Of a stretch of 64,000 nt of DNA, positions 34,642 to 44,502 are shown one piece after another. Location of the stretch: positions 62,001 through 126,000 of the forward strand of contig NZ_RCSU01000013.1 of NCBI RefSeq assembly GCF_003991355.1, written 5' to 3'. The notes below the pieces were generated by a model. That model had not been told where the DNA came from. It made no database searches and worked only from the letters and a program-made list of their open reading frames with translations. The stretch's first letter is position 1, and each line of letters opens with the position of its first letter. A program made the position numbers and the translations under genes. Source of the DNA: Pseudoflavitalea rhizosphaerae (lineage in GTDB: Bacteria > Bacteroidota > Bacteroidia > Chitinophagales > Chitinophagaceae).

Positions 34642-36024
34642 TTAGAAAATGAAATCATACAACATTTGGATCACCCACTGCGGGAAAATGCCGATGAACA
34701 CCACGAAGGCAGCCATCAGGATCAGCAGTCCCTTGTGGAAACCGGAAGTTTCCATTTCCCGGGGTTCTCCATCCTTGAAGTACATGGCCTGGATCACGCG
34801 GAAATAGTAGTACACGCTGATAGCAGCGCAAAGGATACCAACTATCACCAGCCACATCACATGACCATTCTGAATGGCTGCAGACAGCATATAGAACTTA
34901 CCCATGAAGCCTGCAGTGGCGGGAATACCGGCCAGGGAAAGCAGGAAGATGGTAGTTACAGCTGCCAGAACAGGCTGGTGTTTGGCCAGTCCGTTGAAGC
35001 CTTCGAATGTGTAATCCTTCATGCGCACCAAAATGGCGAAAATGCCGATGGTAGGTACGCTGTATGCTAAAGTGTAGTAAAGCAGACCTTCTTTTCCGAT
35101 GCCGTTCATGGCCACAAGGGCAAAGAGCATGAAGCCCGCCTGCGCGATACTGGAATAAGCCAGCATCCTTTTCACGCTCTGCTGGAATACAGCAGTGAGG
35201 TTACCGATGATGAGCGTGGCGGCAGTGATGATGGCGATCAATGTTTGCCATTGAGGATGCATTGTTTCGAATGCACCTTCGAACAACCTGATGAAAGCGA
35301 TGAACAGACCGGCTTTCACAATAGTTGCCATGAAAGAAGTGAATACGGTAGGCGCTCCGTCGTACACATCCGGCGTCCAGAAGTGGAAGGGAGCGGCAGA
35401 TACCTTGAATGCCATGGAGAACATCAGCAGCAGCAATCCCGCACCGATCATGGGTGTGAGTGCAGTAGTGCCCAGCGCTATCTGTTCGATATTGAAAGTT
35501 CCTTTTGCACCGTAGATCAGACAGATACCCATCAGCATAATACCGGTGGAGAAAGAACCCATGAGGAAATATTTCAAACTGGCTTCGTTGCTCTTCAGGT
35601 TTCGTTTGTCCGTTCCGGTGAGAATGTACAAAGGAATGGAAATGATCTCGATTCCGAGGAAGAGCATCAGCAGCGAGCTGAAGCTGGAAGAGATGCAGAT
35701 ACCAGCGAGAACAAAGAAGATCAGTGCATAGTACTCGGCAACATGCAGTCCCACTTTTTCCATATCGCGGCCATTGAGGAGGAAGTACACGGCGGTACAT
35801 CCAATGGCAAAAGTGTTGAACAACAATCCGAAATTGTCGAAGGCCAGCATGCCGGTGGTATTCACATCAAACAGCCTGGTGCCGTAAAGCTCCAGCAGGT
35901 TCACAGCAAACAGCAACAAGATGCCGAAAACAGACAAATTGCGGGCCGTTGCGTTGCTCTTGCTGAACGCACCACTAAACATCATTACCACTCCCCAGAT
36001 AGCCGATATTACAATTGCATTCAT
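34642..36024 (-). CDS. nuoN: NADH-quinone oxidoreductase subunit N
   Basis: NuoN is one of the three antiporter-like proton-pumping membrane subunits of complex I. The 460-residue protein is almost entirely transmembrane helices. The conserved region FSMAFKVSAAPFHFWTPDVY, with its lysine, and AYSSIAQAGFML are typical of the Proton_antipo_M domain. It is the last gene of the operon, 21 nt after nuoM. No obvious intrinsic terminator follows before the ABC permease gene. Confidence 0.96.
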   Translation of the reverse strand: MNAIVISAIWGVVMMFSGAFSKSNATARNLSVFGILLLFAVNLLELYGTRLFDVNTTGMLAFDNFGLLFNTFAIGCTAVYFLLNGRDMEKVGLHVAEYYALIFFVLAGICISSSFSSLLMLFLGIEIISIPLYILTGTDKRNLKSNEASLKYFLMGSFSTGIMLMGICLIYGAKGTFNIEQIALGTTALTPMIGAGLLLLMFSMAFKVSAAPFHFWTPDVYDGAPTVFTSFMATIVKAGLFIAFIRLFEGAFETMHPQWQTLIAIITAATLIIGNLTAVFQQSVKRMLAYSSIAQAGFMLFALVAMNGIGKEGLLYYTLAYSVPTIGIFAILVRMKDYTFEGFNGLAKHQPVLAAVTTIFLLSLAGIPATAGFMGKFYMLSAAIQNGHVMWLVIVGILCAAISVYYYFRVIQAMYFKDGEPREMETSGFHKGLLILMAAFVVFIGIFPQWVIQMLYDFIF

Positions 36025-36045
36025 AACTAAAAACTATGCTTTCGC

Positions 36046-37515
36046 TTAAATTGGATGTTTAATTATCATTTTGGACATGATGGCATCAACAGTGCCCTGC
36101 GTCAGCTCCAGGAACGGTTTGGGATATACGCCGATGATCAGGATCGCCACTACCAGGATACCAAGCACCAGCTTTTCATTTGGACGGATATCCCTTGCAT
36201 TGGCAGTAAGCTGATTGGTGTTGCCATAAAACACCCTTTGTATCATATTGAGTGTATACACAGCTGAAAGGATGATGCTCAACGCAGCAACCGCCGTGAA
36301 TACCGGACCCATTTTGGAAACGGAAGAAGTGAATACACCGGTGAACAGGAGGAACTCACCGATGAACGCATTGGTGAGCGGCAGCGCGACATTTGCCAGT
36401 GCCACCACTACCAGCAGGATCGCCAGTGCGGGCGCTTTCTGCGCCAGTCCACCCAGTTCAGAGATCTTGCGTGTTTTGAACTGACGCTCTATCAGCTCCA
36501 CTACGATCCACAATCCGATCACGTTGATACCGTGGTTGAACATCTGGATCATCACGCCCTGCATTCCTTTTTCTGAGGTAACGAAAATGGCCAGGCACAT
36601 CAGTCCAACGTGCGCGATGGATGAATAAGCGATCAGTCGTTTCAGATCATCCTGCTGCATAGCGAGGATGCTGGCGTAGATCATACCGATCACGCAGAGC
36701 AGACCAACTGTATCGCCTTGTTGCCAGGTGGCCATCGGCAGTACAGGAGCCAGCCAGCGGATCACACCGAGAAGGCCCATCTTCACCATCACACCACTCA
36801 GCACCATGGTTGTGGCAGTGGGTGATTGTTCGTAGGTATCGGGCTGCCAGGTATGGAGGGGGAAGATCGGCATCTTCACAGCAAATGCAATGAAGAAGAG
36901 CCAGAAGAGCCAGTCCTGTTCTTTGGGAGAGAGGGCTGCTTTATAGAAATCTTCCAGAGCAAAGCTTTGTCCGGGCGTATGGAAGTATACATAGATAATT
37001 CCGATCAGCATGAACAGTGAGCCCACGAAAGTATAGATGAAGAACTTCATGGTTACCGCGATCCTTCTTTCTCCACCCCATTGTGAACAGAGGAAGTAAG
37101 CAGGGATCAGCGCCAGCTCCCAGAAGAAGTAGAACAGTAACGCATCGTATGCGAGGAACACACCCATCAGACCGGCTTGCGACAGCAGCATGAGGGCATG
37201 GAAATTTTTCGCATTCTTATAAGTTGCATTCCAGGTGGCGCCAAAGATCATCGGGAAGGCCACTGCCGTGAGCAGGCAGAGGATCTGACCCATTCCATCG
37301 AGTGTTACTGCAAAGCTGCTGCCGAGCAGCGGCAGCCATTCCAGGTTGGCAGACAAAGCAGACTGATCTTTCACTACTGTGATCCCCAGTACAGAGATAA
37401 CGAGTGTGATCAGGGAAGAGAAGAGAGACCATGTCTTCGCTCCCTTTTCCTGTTTGATAAGGAAAGTAGCCAATCCACTCAGTAACGGAATTACGATCAG
37501 TAAAACAGGTATCAT
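36046..37515 (-). CDS. nuoM: NADH-quinone oxidoreductase subunit M
   Basis: NuoM is an antiporter-like proton-translocating subunit of the complex I membrane arm. The 489-residue protein shows ELALIPAYFLCSQWGGERR with the essential glutamate, FAVKMPIFPLHTWQPDTYEQ with the channel lysine, and IAYSSIAHVGLMCLAIF. It is preceded by nuoL with a 10-nt gap and followed by nuoN. Start and length are normal for the family. Confidence 0.97.
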   Translation of the reverse strand: MIPVLLIVIPLLSGLATFLIKQEKGAKTWSLFSSLITLVISVLGITVVKDQSALSANLEWLPLLGSSFAVTLDGMGQILCLLTAVAFPMIFGATWNATYKNAKNFHALMLLSQAGLMGVFLAYDALLFYFFWELALIPAYFLCSQWGGERRIAVTMKFFIYTFVGSLFMLIGIIYVYFHTPGQSFALEDFYKAALSPKEQDWLFWLFFIAFAVKMPIFPLHTWQPDTYEQSPTATTMVLSGVMVKMGLLGVIRWLAPVLPMATWQQGDTVGLLCVIGMIYASILAMQQDDLKRLIAYSSIAHVGLMCLAIFVTSEKGMQGVMIQMFNHGINVIGLWIVVELIERQFKTRKISELGGLAQKAPALAILLVVVALANVALPLTNAFIGEFLLFTGVFTSSVSKMGPVFTAVAALSIILSAVYTLNMIQRVFYGNTNQLTANARDIRPNEKLVLGILVVAILIIGVYPKPFLELTQGTVDAIMSKMIIKHPI

Positions 37516-37525
37516 TTAATTACAA

Positions 37526-39460
37526 TTATTTCTTCAGGAAAAACTGGATCACAAAGAATACCAGTATGCTTAACACCATTAATAAAACGTAGCTGCCCAC
37601 CTGTCCACTCTGCACCAGACGCACCTGCCGGCTGAGGTATTGTACGGAACGGCCTACTCCATTCACGATGGCATCGATCAATCCGCGTTCCACCCACTTG
37701 TTCATGAACTTGCCGAGCCAGTTGAGCGGGCGAACGAATACACCATTGTAAGCCTCATCAACATACCACTTGTTCGCAAGCACCTGGCCGAAACCGGTAG
37801 GTTCACTGAGATCAGGTTTTCTGCTGAATTTATAAATAGCATAGATGACAGCGATAGCTGCGAGACCAACAGATGCAGCCATCAAACCATATTCAGTTGA
37901 ATGATCCAGGTGATGAGCATGTGCATGTTTAGTGCTTTCAGCAAAGATGGGACTGAGGAAATGCTCCAGCGAATGCGCATTCGGCATCAACACTTCGGGG
38001 ATCCCTACAAAACCTGCTACTGCTGCAAGGATAGCCAGCACAATCAACGGAAGTGTCATAGAGAACGGGCTCTCATGCAGATGAAGTTTTTGTTCTTCTG
38101 TTCCGCGGAATGAACCGAGGAAAGTAGTAGCATATAAACGGAACATATAGAAGGCCGTCATTACAGCACCGATTACACCAAGGCCCCAGAAGATCGGATT
38201 GTTGGCGAATGCTGCAGCGAGGATCTCATCTTTTGAAAAGAAACCAGAGAATGGAGGGATACCGGCGATGGCAATACAGCCTACCAGGAAAGTAATATGC
38301 GTGATGGGCAATTTCTTTTTCAATCCCCCCATATTGCGGATATCCTGCTCATGGTGCATGGCGTGGATCACGGAGCCGGCGCCAAGGAACAACAGGGCTT
38401 TGAAGAAAGCGTGTGTCATTACGTGGAATACCGCGCCTGTATAAGCGCCAACGCCCAGTGCGAGGAACATATAACCCAGCTGGCTAACCGTAGAGTAAGC
38501 CAGTACTTTTTTGATATCGTTTTGTTTGAGCGCGATGGATGCAGCAAGCAAGGCTGTAGCCAGACCGATCACTGCCACCACAGTTTGAGTAACAGGAGCA
38601 AGCGTGTACAGGATATTGCTGCGCGCGATCATGTAGATACCAGCAGTTACCATCGTTGCCGCGTGGATCAGTGCAGACACGGGTGTGGGACCGGCCATCG
38701 CATCGGGCAACCAGGTGTAAAGAGGTATCTGTGCACTCTTACCGGTAGCACCCAGGAAGAGCAACAGGGTAATGCCGGTGATATCGAAATTGGTGATGGT
38801 GCCTTTCGCATACAGATCAGCGATCACATCCAGCACACCTTTATGATCAGTAGTAGTATAGTTGATGGTGCCGAGTTTCAGGATCATCCACATGATGGCG
38901 AGCAGGAAACCAAAGTCACCGATACGGTTCATGATGAAGGCTTTCTTTGCAGCATTGCCGTACTCGATATTCTTGAACCAGTAACCGATAAGAAGATAAG
39001 AGCAGAGGCCCACACCTTCCCAGCCGATGAACATGATCACATAGTTGGCACCGAGGATCAGCAGCAACATAGAGAACACGAAGAGATTGAGATAAGCGAA
39101 GTAACGCGCATAATGCTGTCCTTCCTCTTCATGCATGTAAGCCGTAGAATATAAATGGATGAGGAAGCCCACACCAGTTACTACCAGGAGCCAGAGCGCA
39201 GAGAGCTGATCGGCCTGGAAAGCGAATGGGATGGAGAAATCCTTCACCTTAATAAAATCGAAATAATGGATAACACCCGTATTACCGTTCTTCACGTCTA
39301 TGAAGATCAGGATGCTGATCACAAAGGACGCCAGCACTGTACCACAGCCAACGAGGTTCACCAGTGATTTGGAAAGCTGCTTGCGGAATAGACCGTTGAT
39401 CAGAAAACCGATCAGCGGAAGTACAGGCACTAACCAGACTAATTGTAAAATGTTCTTCAT
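37526..39460 (-). CDS. nuoL: NADH-quinone oxidoreductase subunit L
   Basis: NuoL is the distal proton-pumping subunit and carries the lateral helix that runs along the membrane arm. The 644-residue protein contains FIGWEGVGLCSYLLIGYW, LYTWLPDAMAGPTPVSALIH, KVLAYSTVSQLGYMFLALG and HAFFKALLFLGAGSVIH, all diagnostic. The C-terminal part (GFGQVLANKWYVDEAYNGVF) is the usual lateral-helix end. A His-rich stretch (TKHAHAHHLDHSTEYG) near residue 525 is a minor oddity. The gene lies 10 nt after nuoK. Confidence 0.97.
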   Translation of the reverse strand: MKNILQLVWLVPVLPLIGFLINGLFRKQLSKSLVNLVGCGTVLASFVISILIFIDVKNGNTGVIHYFDFIKVKDFSIPFAFQADQLSALWLLVVTGVGFLIHLYSTAYMHEEEGQHYARYFAYLNLFVFSMLLLILGANYVIMFIGWEGVGLCSYLLIGYWFKNIEYGNAAKKAFIMNRIGDFGFLLAIMWMILKLGTINYTTTDHKGVLDVIADLYAKGTITNFDITGITLLLFLGATGKSAQIPLYTWLPDAMAGPTPVSALIHAATMVTAGIYMIARSNILYTLAPVTQTVVAVIGLATALLAASIALKQNDIKKVLAYSTVSQLGYMFLALGVGAYTGAVFHVMTHAFFKALLFLGAGSVIHAMHHEQDIRNMGGLKKKLPITHITFLVGCIAIAGIPPFSGFFSKDEILAAAFANNPIFWGLGVIGAVMTAFYMFRLYATTFLGSFRGTEEQKLHLHESPFSMTLPLIVLAILAAVAGFVGIPEVLMPNAHSLEHFLSPIFAESTKHAHAHHLDHSTEYGLMAASVGLAAIAVIYAIYKFSRKPDLSEPTGFGQVLANKWYVDEAYNGVFVRPLNWLGKFMNKWVERGLIDAIVNGVGRSVQYLSRQVRLVQSGQVGSYVLLMVLSILVFFVIQFFLKK

Positions 39461-39470
39461 AAATCGGGCA

Positions 39471-39800
39471 TCAATGTTTCAACCTGTTCAAAAAATTAAC
39501 ATCAACTGAATGCACATTCCGGTACATCATCACAATGATCGCCAGGCCCACACTCACTTCAGCAGCAGCTACCACCATGATGAAGAACACGAAGAGTTGT
39601 CCATCTATCCCTGCCATGGGATTGGCGGCTGCGCCTGCGAGGTGGTGCATTTTTGAGAATGCCACCAGCAAAAGGTTCACTGCGTTCAGCATCAGCTCAA
39701 TGCACATAAAGATGATAATGGCATTGCGGCGTGTAAGCACACCGGCAATACCGATGCAGAATAGCGCGAGTGACAATACGATGTAATATTCGATCTTCAT
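39471..39800 (-). CDS. nuoK: NADH-quinone oxidoreductase subunit K
   Basis: The 109-residue, three-helix subunit shows [20 protein letters not shown], the glutamate-bearing [18 protein letters not shown], and [18 protein letters not shown]. The two helix glutamates (in CIELML and AAAEVS) are the key proton-pathway residues. A slightly extended loop ([20 protein letters not shown]) lies between helices 2 and 3. It sits between nuoJ and nuoL in standard order. Confidence 0.97.
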   Translation of the reverse strand: MKIEYYIVLSLALFCIGIAGVLTRRNAIIIFMCIELMLNAVNLLLVAFSKMHHLAGAAANPMAGIDGQLFVFFIMVVAAAEVSVGLAIIVMMYRNVHSVDVNFLNRLKH

Positions 39801-39819
39801 AACTCAATTTGAAAATTCA

Positions 39820-40323
39820 TTAATCGCCCTTCTTACCTATCACTACTGCACCCACCATTGCACTGAGGAAGAGTATGGAGCTGATCTCAAAAGGCACAAC
39901 AAAATCTGTGAACAATGCTTTTCCGAGGTTCTCGATGAGGCCGATATTCCCTTCATTGATCTGAACCATCTCGCCTTTCACTTCTGCTGATTTCAATGCT
40001 GCCACCATTACCAGTAACAAACATCCGCCGGATACAACGCCGGCCAGTTTCAGCCATTTGTTCTTCTTGGGTTCCGATTCCGCATTCAGGTTCATCAGCA
40101 TGATCACGAAGAGGAAGAGCACCATGATGGCGCCTGCATACACGATCAGGTTAACGATACCGATGAACTGCGCATTCATCAGGATATAGTGCCCGGAAAT
40201 AGCAAAGAATGTCGAGATCAACCACAATACACTGTAAACAGGATTGCGACTGATAACCACCATAATTGCACTACCGAGTGCCAGCACGCTGAGAAAATAG
40301 AATAAAAAAACTGTTACGCTCAT
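39820..40323 (-). CDS. nuoJ: NADH-quinone oxidoreductase subunit J
   Basis: The 167-residue, five-helix membrane subunit has the conserved core SVLWLISTFFAISGHYILMN and VNLIVYAGAIMVLFLFVIML, where the pi-bulge helix (YAGAIMVLFLFV) couples quinone chemistry to the pumps. The final helix ends GAVVIGKKGD. The gap to nuoK is 19 nt and to nuoI 16 nt. Nothing unusual. Confidence 0.96.
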   Translation of the reverse strand: MSVTVFLFYFLSVLALGSAIMVVISRNPVYSVLWLISTFFAISGHYILMNAQFIGIVNLIVYAGAIMVLFLFVIMLMNLNAESEPKKNKWLKLAGVVSGGCLLLVMVAALKSAEVKGEMVQINEGNIGLIENLGKALFTDFVVPFEISSILFLSAMVGAVVIGKKGD

Positions 40324-40339
40324 TGTAGTGTATGGTTAA

Positions 40340-40897
40340 TTAGTTCTCCTTTTCTTTTTGATTAGCACGGTTGCCCAGCGCTTTCTTGTATTCCTCTGGT
40401 TTGGTAACGGGATCGGGTATCAGCAGATCCGGTTTGCCATAGATCAGGCCCTTGCGCTGGTAATTGCTGGGGGCAAAGGTTTCGCTGAGATAGATGGCAT
40501 CTTTCGGGCATGCTTCCTCGCAGAGACCGCAGAAGATGCAACGCAGCATATTGATCTCGTACTTGGCAGCGTACTTCTCTTCACGATACAGGTTCTCTTC
40601 ACCCGGCAGGCGCTCGGCAGCTTCCATGGTGATGGCTTCTGCCGGACAGGCAACAGCGCAGAGACCGCAGGCAGTGCAGCGTTCACGGCCTTCTTCATCG
40701 CGGTTCAATACATGCAGACCACGAAACACGGGGCTGAACTCACGCTTCTGTTCAGGATAGCTAATGGTGGCTTTCTTCTTGAAGAAATGCTTCAGCGTGA
40801 TCATCATGCCTTTGAAGATCTCCCATATGTAGATCCTTTCCAGGAAGGTCATGGGCCTTCTGTCCACCTGTTTCGCTCTGCTCGTTAATGATTGCAT
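40340..40897 (-). CDS. nuoI: NADH-quinone oxidoreductase subunit I (two [4Fe-4S] clusters)
   Basis: NuoI carries clusters N6a and N6b that pass electrons toward NuoB. The 185-residue protein has two ferredoxin motifs, CTACGLCAVACPAEAI and CIFCGLCEEACPKDAI, each with four cysteines. FRGLHVLNRDEEGRERC leads into the first cluster. The N-terminal segment (LERIYIWEIFKGMMITLKHF) is the membrane-associated helix. The gene starts 23 nt after the nuoH stop. Confidence 0.96.
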   Translation of the reverse strand: MQSLTSRAKQVDRRPMTFLERIYIWEIFKGMMITLKHFFKKKATISYPEQKREFSPVFRGLHVLNRDEEGRERCTACGLCAVACPAEAITMEAAERLPGEENLYREEKYAAKYEINMLRCIFCGLCEEACPKDAIYLSETFAPSNYQRKGLIYGKPDLLIPDPVTKPEEYKKALGNRANQKEKEN

Positions 40898-40920
40898 ATA
40901 ACTAATGTTACTGTGTTCTA

Positions 40921-41982
40921 TTATTTTTTGAAATACAATACCACGGCGGCAGTGATGATCATGTTAGCAAGCGCCAAAGGTATCAATCTTTTCCAGCACA
41001 GGTTCATGAGCTGGTCATAACGGAACCTCGGGATAGTCCAGCGGACCCACATGAACAGGAAGATGAAGCCGGCTGTTTTCGCAAACAGGCTCAGTCCCTG
41101 TAACAGTACGGTCCAGTTCTGCCCGATGCTCTCTGCCAGTTTTGCATCACTCACAAACGGAATATCATAACCACCGAAGAAGAGGGTAGCCATGATCACG
41201 CTGCTGATGAACATATTGATGTATTCTGCAAAGAGATAGAATCCGAGTTTCATGGAAGAGTACTCCTGGTGGTAACCGAAGTTCAGTTCGTTCTCCGCCT
41301 CAGGAAGGTCGAATGGTGTACGGTTACATTCGGCGAATGCGCAAACCAGGAAGATGAAGAAGCCCAGCGGTTGCCAGAGTACGTTATATACGCCATCGAT
41401 CTGCTGGCCAACGATGGTGCTCATTTTGAGAGAACCGGTGAGCAGCAGTAATGCGATCAGGGAGAGGCCCATGGGCAGCTCGTAGCTGATCACCTGCGAA
41501 GCTCCGCGCAGTGCAGCGAGGAGAGAGAATTTATTGTTGGATGCCCAGCCTCCGATCATGATACCATACACACCCATGCTCACCACACCGAAGATGTAGA
41601 GGATACCGATATTGATATCTGTGATCTGAAGGGGAACAGCTCTTCCGAAGAAATCGAGGGTACCGCCCCAGGGGATCACTGCGGAAGTCATCATGGCAGT
41701 GAGCATAGCCAGGCAGGGACCGAGGATGAAGAGCATCCTGTTGGAAGTGTTGGGGATGATCTCTTCTTTCATGAAGAGTTTCATACCATCAGCCAGCGGC
41801 TGTAAAAGACCGATGGGACCCGCCCTGTTGGGGCCAACACGGTCCTGGATGAATGCCGCCACTTTACGTTCAGCCCATGTTTCGTACATGGCGATAACGA
41901 GTGATACGGATATAATGCCGATGATCAACACCAACTTTTCAATGAGGAAAAACCAATCGAATGCTAACAATGTAATCTGCAT
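40921..41982 (-). CDS. nuoH: NADH-quinone oxidoreductase subunit H
   Basis: NuoH forms much of the quinone-binding chamber. The 353-residue, eight-helix protein includes the conserved WAERKVAAFIQDRVGPNRAG loop, GMKLFMKEEIIPN, RGASQVISYELPMGLSL and NRTPFDLPEAENEL with its acidic quinone-site residues. The frame is open to a TTG at 41991; the ATG at 41982 gives the standard N-terminus (MQITLLAFDW). Only 9 nt separate this start from the nuoG stop. Confidence 0.95.
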   Translation of the reverse strand: MQITLLAFDWFFLIEKLVLIIGIISVSLVIAMYETWAERKVAAFIQDRVGPNRAGPIGLLQPLADGMKLFMKEEIIPNTSNRMLFILGPCLAMLTAMMTSAVIPWGGTLDFFGRAVPLQITDINIGILYIFGVVSMGVYGIMIGGWASNNKFSLLAALRGASQVISYELPMGLSLIALLLLTGSLKMSTIVGQQIDGVYNVLWQPLGFFIFLVCAFAECNRTPFDLPEAENELNFGYHQEYSSMKLGFYLFAEYINMFISSVIMATLFFGGYDIPFVSDAKLAESIGQNWTVLLQGLSLFAKTAGFIFLFMWVRWTIPRFRYDQLMNLCWKRLIPLALANMIITAAVVLYFKK

Positions 41983-41991
41983 TATATTCAA

Positions 41992-43080
41992 TTATGATTT
42001 CTTGGGAAAATCTGTGCTATGTGCAGGCCCGGGCAATGCGCTCAGGTCTACATCGGGTCTGTTCACTTCGCTCACAGAGTGAATGTCCATCAGCAGTCTT
42101 GGCTGACGGCCACCCATCACTTCCGGCATGGTTTCTCTGGGCATCTCCAGGTTTTGATAATGCCCCTGTGAGATCACGCTCTGACGGCTCACGGCGGTTG
42201 GTCCTTCAATGATCCAGTCGGAGGTTTTCTTTTTCTCGAAACGGCATTCGTTACAGATCCAGTCTTCCACTTCACCCCACTGGTCTTTGCGTGCAGTAAC
42301 GCGGAATACTTCTTCGCCGCGGTACCAGAGGGTAACCTTGCCTTTGCATTTTGTACACTCACAGTGAGCATCAACCGGTTTCAGGAACCATACGCGGTTC
42401 TTGAAGCGGAATGTTTTATCGGTGAGGGCGCCAACGGGGCAAACATCGATCACGTTACCGATGAAGTCGTTGTCCAGTGATTTCTCGATATAGGTAGCGA
42501 TCTCAGCATGGTCACCCCTGTCGAGTACGCCATGCACGCGCTTGTTGGTGAGCTGATCTGCCGTGAACACACAGCGGTAGCAGAGGATGCAGCGCGTCAT
42601 GTGCAGCTGGATATAAGGGCCGAGATCATGTTTCTTGAAAGTACGGCGCTGGAATTCGAAGCGGGTACCTTCTTTACCGTGATCATAGCTGAGATCCTGC
42701 AGGTGACATTCACCGGCCTGATCGCAGATGGGGCAATCCAGCGGGTGATTGATCAGGAGGAATTCCACTACGCCATTACGGGCGTCTATCACGCGTTCGC
42801 TGGTGATATTCTTCACCACCATTCCATCCATGACATTGGTACGGCAACTGGCCACCAGTTTGGGCATGGGGCGTGGATCCGCAGTAGAGCCTGCTGCTAC
42901 TTCCACCAGGCAGGTACGGCATTTACCACCGCTGCCTTTGAGTTTGGAATAATAGCACATGGCAGGTGGAGCAACATCACCTCCGATCATACGCGCAGCA
43001 TTCAGGATGCTGGTGCCAGGCTCCACTTCAATGGTGATATTGTCTATCGTAACCTTAAATAATTTCTTTTCCTCGGCCAT
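41992..43080 (-). CDS. nuoG: short NuoG-type iron-sulfur subunit of complex I
   Basis: The 362-residue protein holds the N-terminal part of NuoG only. It has a [2Fe-2S] ferredoxin domain (CYYSKLKGSGGKCRTCLVEV) and the N5-type His/Cys segment (CPICDQAGECHLQDLSYDHG). It also has the N4-type motif (CILCYRCVFTADQLTNKRV, then VCPVGAL) and a later Cys cluster (HCECTKC and CNEC). The large molybdopterin-oxidoreductase-like domain of ~900-residue NuoG is absent, which is normal for Bacteroidota complex I. A C-terminal tail (QSVISQGHYQNLEMPRET) follows. It transfers electrons from NuoF to NuoI. It lies 47 nt after nuoF. Confidence 0.93.
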   Translation of the reverse strand: MAEEKKLFKVTIDNITIEVEPGTSILNAARMIGGDVAPPAMCYYSKLKGSGGKCRTCLVEVAAGSTADPRPMPKLVASCRTNVMDGMVVKNITSERVIDARNGVVEFLLINHPLDCPICDQAGECHLQDLSYDHGKEGTRFEFQRRTFKKHDLGPYIQLHMTRCILCYRCVFTADQLTNKRVHGVLDRGDHAEIATYIEKSLDNDFIGNVIDVCPVGALTDKTFRFKNRVWFLKPVDAHCECTKCKGKVTLWYRGEEVFRVTARKDQWGEVEDWICNECRFEKKKTSDWIIEGPTAVSRQSVISQGHYQNLEMPRETMPEVMGGRQPRLLMDIHSVSEVNRPDVDLSALPGPAHSTDFPKKS

Positions 43081-43127
43081 ATATATTGATTTCGGTTAGG
43101 GCAGGTAGTTAGTCTGCCTTAACCAGT

Positions 43128-44486
43128 TTACGCTGTTACTGGTACGGGCAGTGGGTCTGCATAATGGGCCAGACCAAAATTCCTTTGCTGGCTTTCTACA
43201 GGGTTCTTCACATGCCACTCAAATTCATCGCGGAAATGGCGGATAGCTGCGGCAACGGGCCAGGCAGCTGCATCACCGAGCGGGCAGATGGTATTGCCTT
43301 CGATCTTGCGCTGGATATCCCAGAGCAGGTCGATATCGCTCATCTTTCCTTTTCCGGTTTCGATATTCTTCAGGATCTTTTCCATCCAGCCTGTTCCTTC
43401 ACGGCAGGGGGAACATTGTCCGCAACTTTCGTGACGGTAGAAACGTGCGAGTGTGAGGGTGTTGCGCACCACGCACTGGTCTTCGTCCAGTACAATGAAA
43501 CCACCGGAGCCCATCATAGAGCCGGTTGCAAAGCCGCCATCGGCGAGGCTTTCATAGTTCATCATACGCTGCTCACCTTTTGCTGTTTTCAGCAGGAGGT
43601 TGGCAGGAAGGATGGGAACGGAAGAACCACCGGGGATACAGGCTTTGAGCCTTTTTCCGTTGGGGATGCCTCCGCAGTATTCGTCGCTGTAAATGAATTC
43701 TTCAACAGAGATGGTCATATCGATCTCATAAACGCCGGGCTTGTTGATATTGCCGCAGGCTGAGATCAGTTTGGTGCCGGTGCTCTTCCCTACTCCGATC
43801 TTCGCATACTCTTCGCCACCGATTTGAATAATAGGAACAACCGCAGCCAGCGTTTCCACGTTGTTCACTACGGTTGGACAATCCCAAACACCTTTAACCG
43901 CCGGGAACGGAGGTTTGATACGGGGGTTGCCGCGTTTGCCTTCGAGAGATTCGATGAGGGCGGTTTCTTCGCCGCAGATATAGGCGCCGGCGCCGCGTTG
44001 TACATAGATCTGGCAATTGAATCCGGTGCCGAGGATATTCTTTCCGAGGAATCCGGCCTTATTGGCTTCGGCGATGGCGGCTTCGAGGATATCCACGATC
44101 CAGGCGTATTCACCACGGATATAGATATATGTTCTTTCTGAACCTAACGCGTATGAAGCTACGATGAGACCTTCGATGAGCAGGTGGGGAATGAATTCCA
44201 TCAGGTAGCGGTCCTTGAAGGTACCGGGCTCTGATTCGTCGGCATTACATACGAGGAAGCGGGGTACACCTTCGGGTTTGGCGAGGAAGCTCCATTTCAT
44301 ACCGGCAGGGAAACCTGCACCACCACGGCCGCGGAGACCGCTTTTCTTCACTTCTTCCGTTACCTGGTCCGGAGACATTGTCTTCAGTGCTTTTTCAACA
44401 CTGGCGTAGCCACCTTCACGACGGTATACTTCGTAGGTACGAATGCCTTCGACGTGTGCTTTTTCTAATAATAACTTGCGTCCCAT
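43128..44486 (-). CDS. nuoF: NADH-quinone oxidoreductase subunit F
   Basis: NuoF binds NADH and FMN and carries cluster N3. The 452-residue protein has the nucleotide-binding GLRGRGGAGFPAGMKWSFLA and the FMN site around VCNADESEPGTFKDRYLM. It also has RGAGAYICGEETALIESLEG and the [4Fe-4S] motif ESCGQCSPCREGTGWMEKIL with a fourth cysteine in GNTICPLGDAAAWP. In this operon nuoF does not directly follow nuoE: an NlpE-like gene and a hairpin lie between them. Confidence 0.97.
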   Translation of the reverse strand: MGRKLLLEKAHVEGIRTYEVYRREGGYASVEKALKTMSPDQVTEEVKKSGLRGRGGAGFPAGMKWSFLAKPEGVPRFLVCNADESEPGTFKDRYLMEFIPHLLIEGLIVASYALGSERTYIYIRGEYAWIVDILEAAIAEANKAGFLGKNILGTGFNCQIYVQRGAGAYICGEETALIESLEGKRGNPRIKPPFPAVKGVWDCPTVVNNVETLAAVVPIIQIGGEEYAKIGVGKSTGTKLISACGNINKPGVYEIDMTISVEEFIYSDEYCGGIPNGKRLKACIPGGSSVPILPANLLLKTAKGEQRMMNYESLADGGFATGSMMGSGGFIVLDEDQCVVRNTLTLARFYRHESCGQCSPCREGTGWMEKILKNIETGKGKMSDIDLLWDIQRKIEGNTICPLGDAAAWPVAAAIRHFRDEFEWHVKNPVESQQRNFGLAHYADPLPVPVTA

Positions 44487-44502
44487 CAGATTCTAAGATA
44501 TT

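Noticed and set aside
38297-39154. 285-codon open frame on the plus strand
   Set aside because: It is antisense to nuoL and His/Glu-rich as expected from reverse-reading hydrophobic codons; not a gene.
41992-43080. NuoG as a truncated gene
   Set aside because: Only about 360 residues are present, but the neighbours are intact, the ends are clean and Bacteroidota complex I is known to use a short NuoG; it is not a pseudogene.
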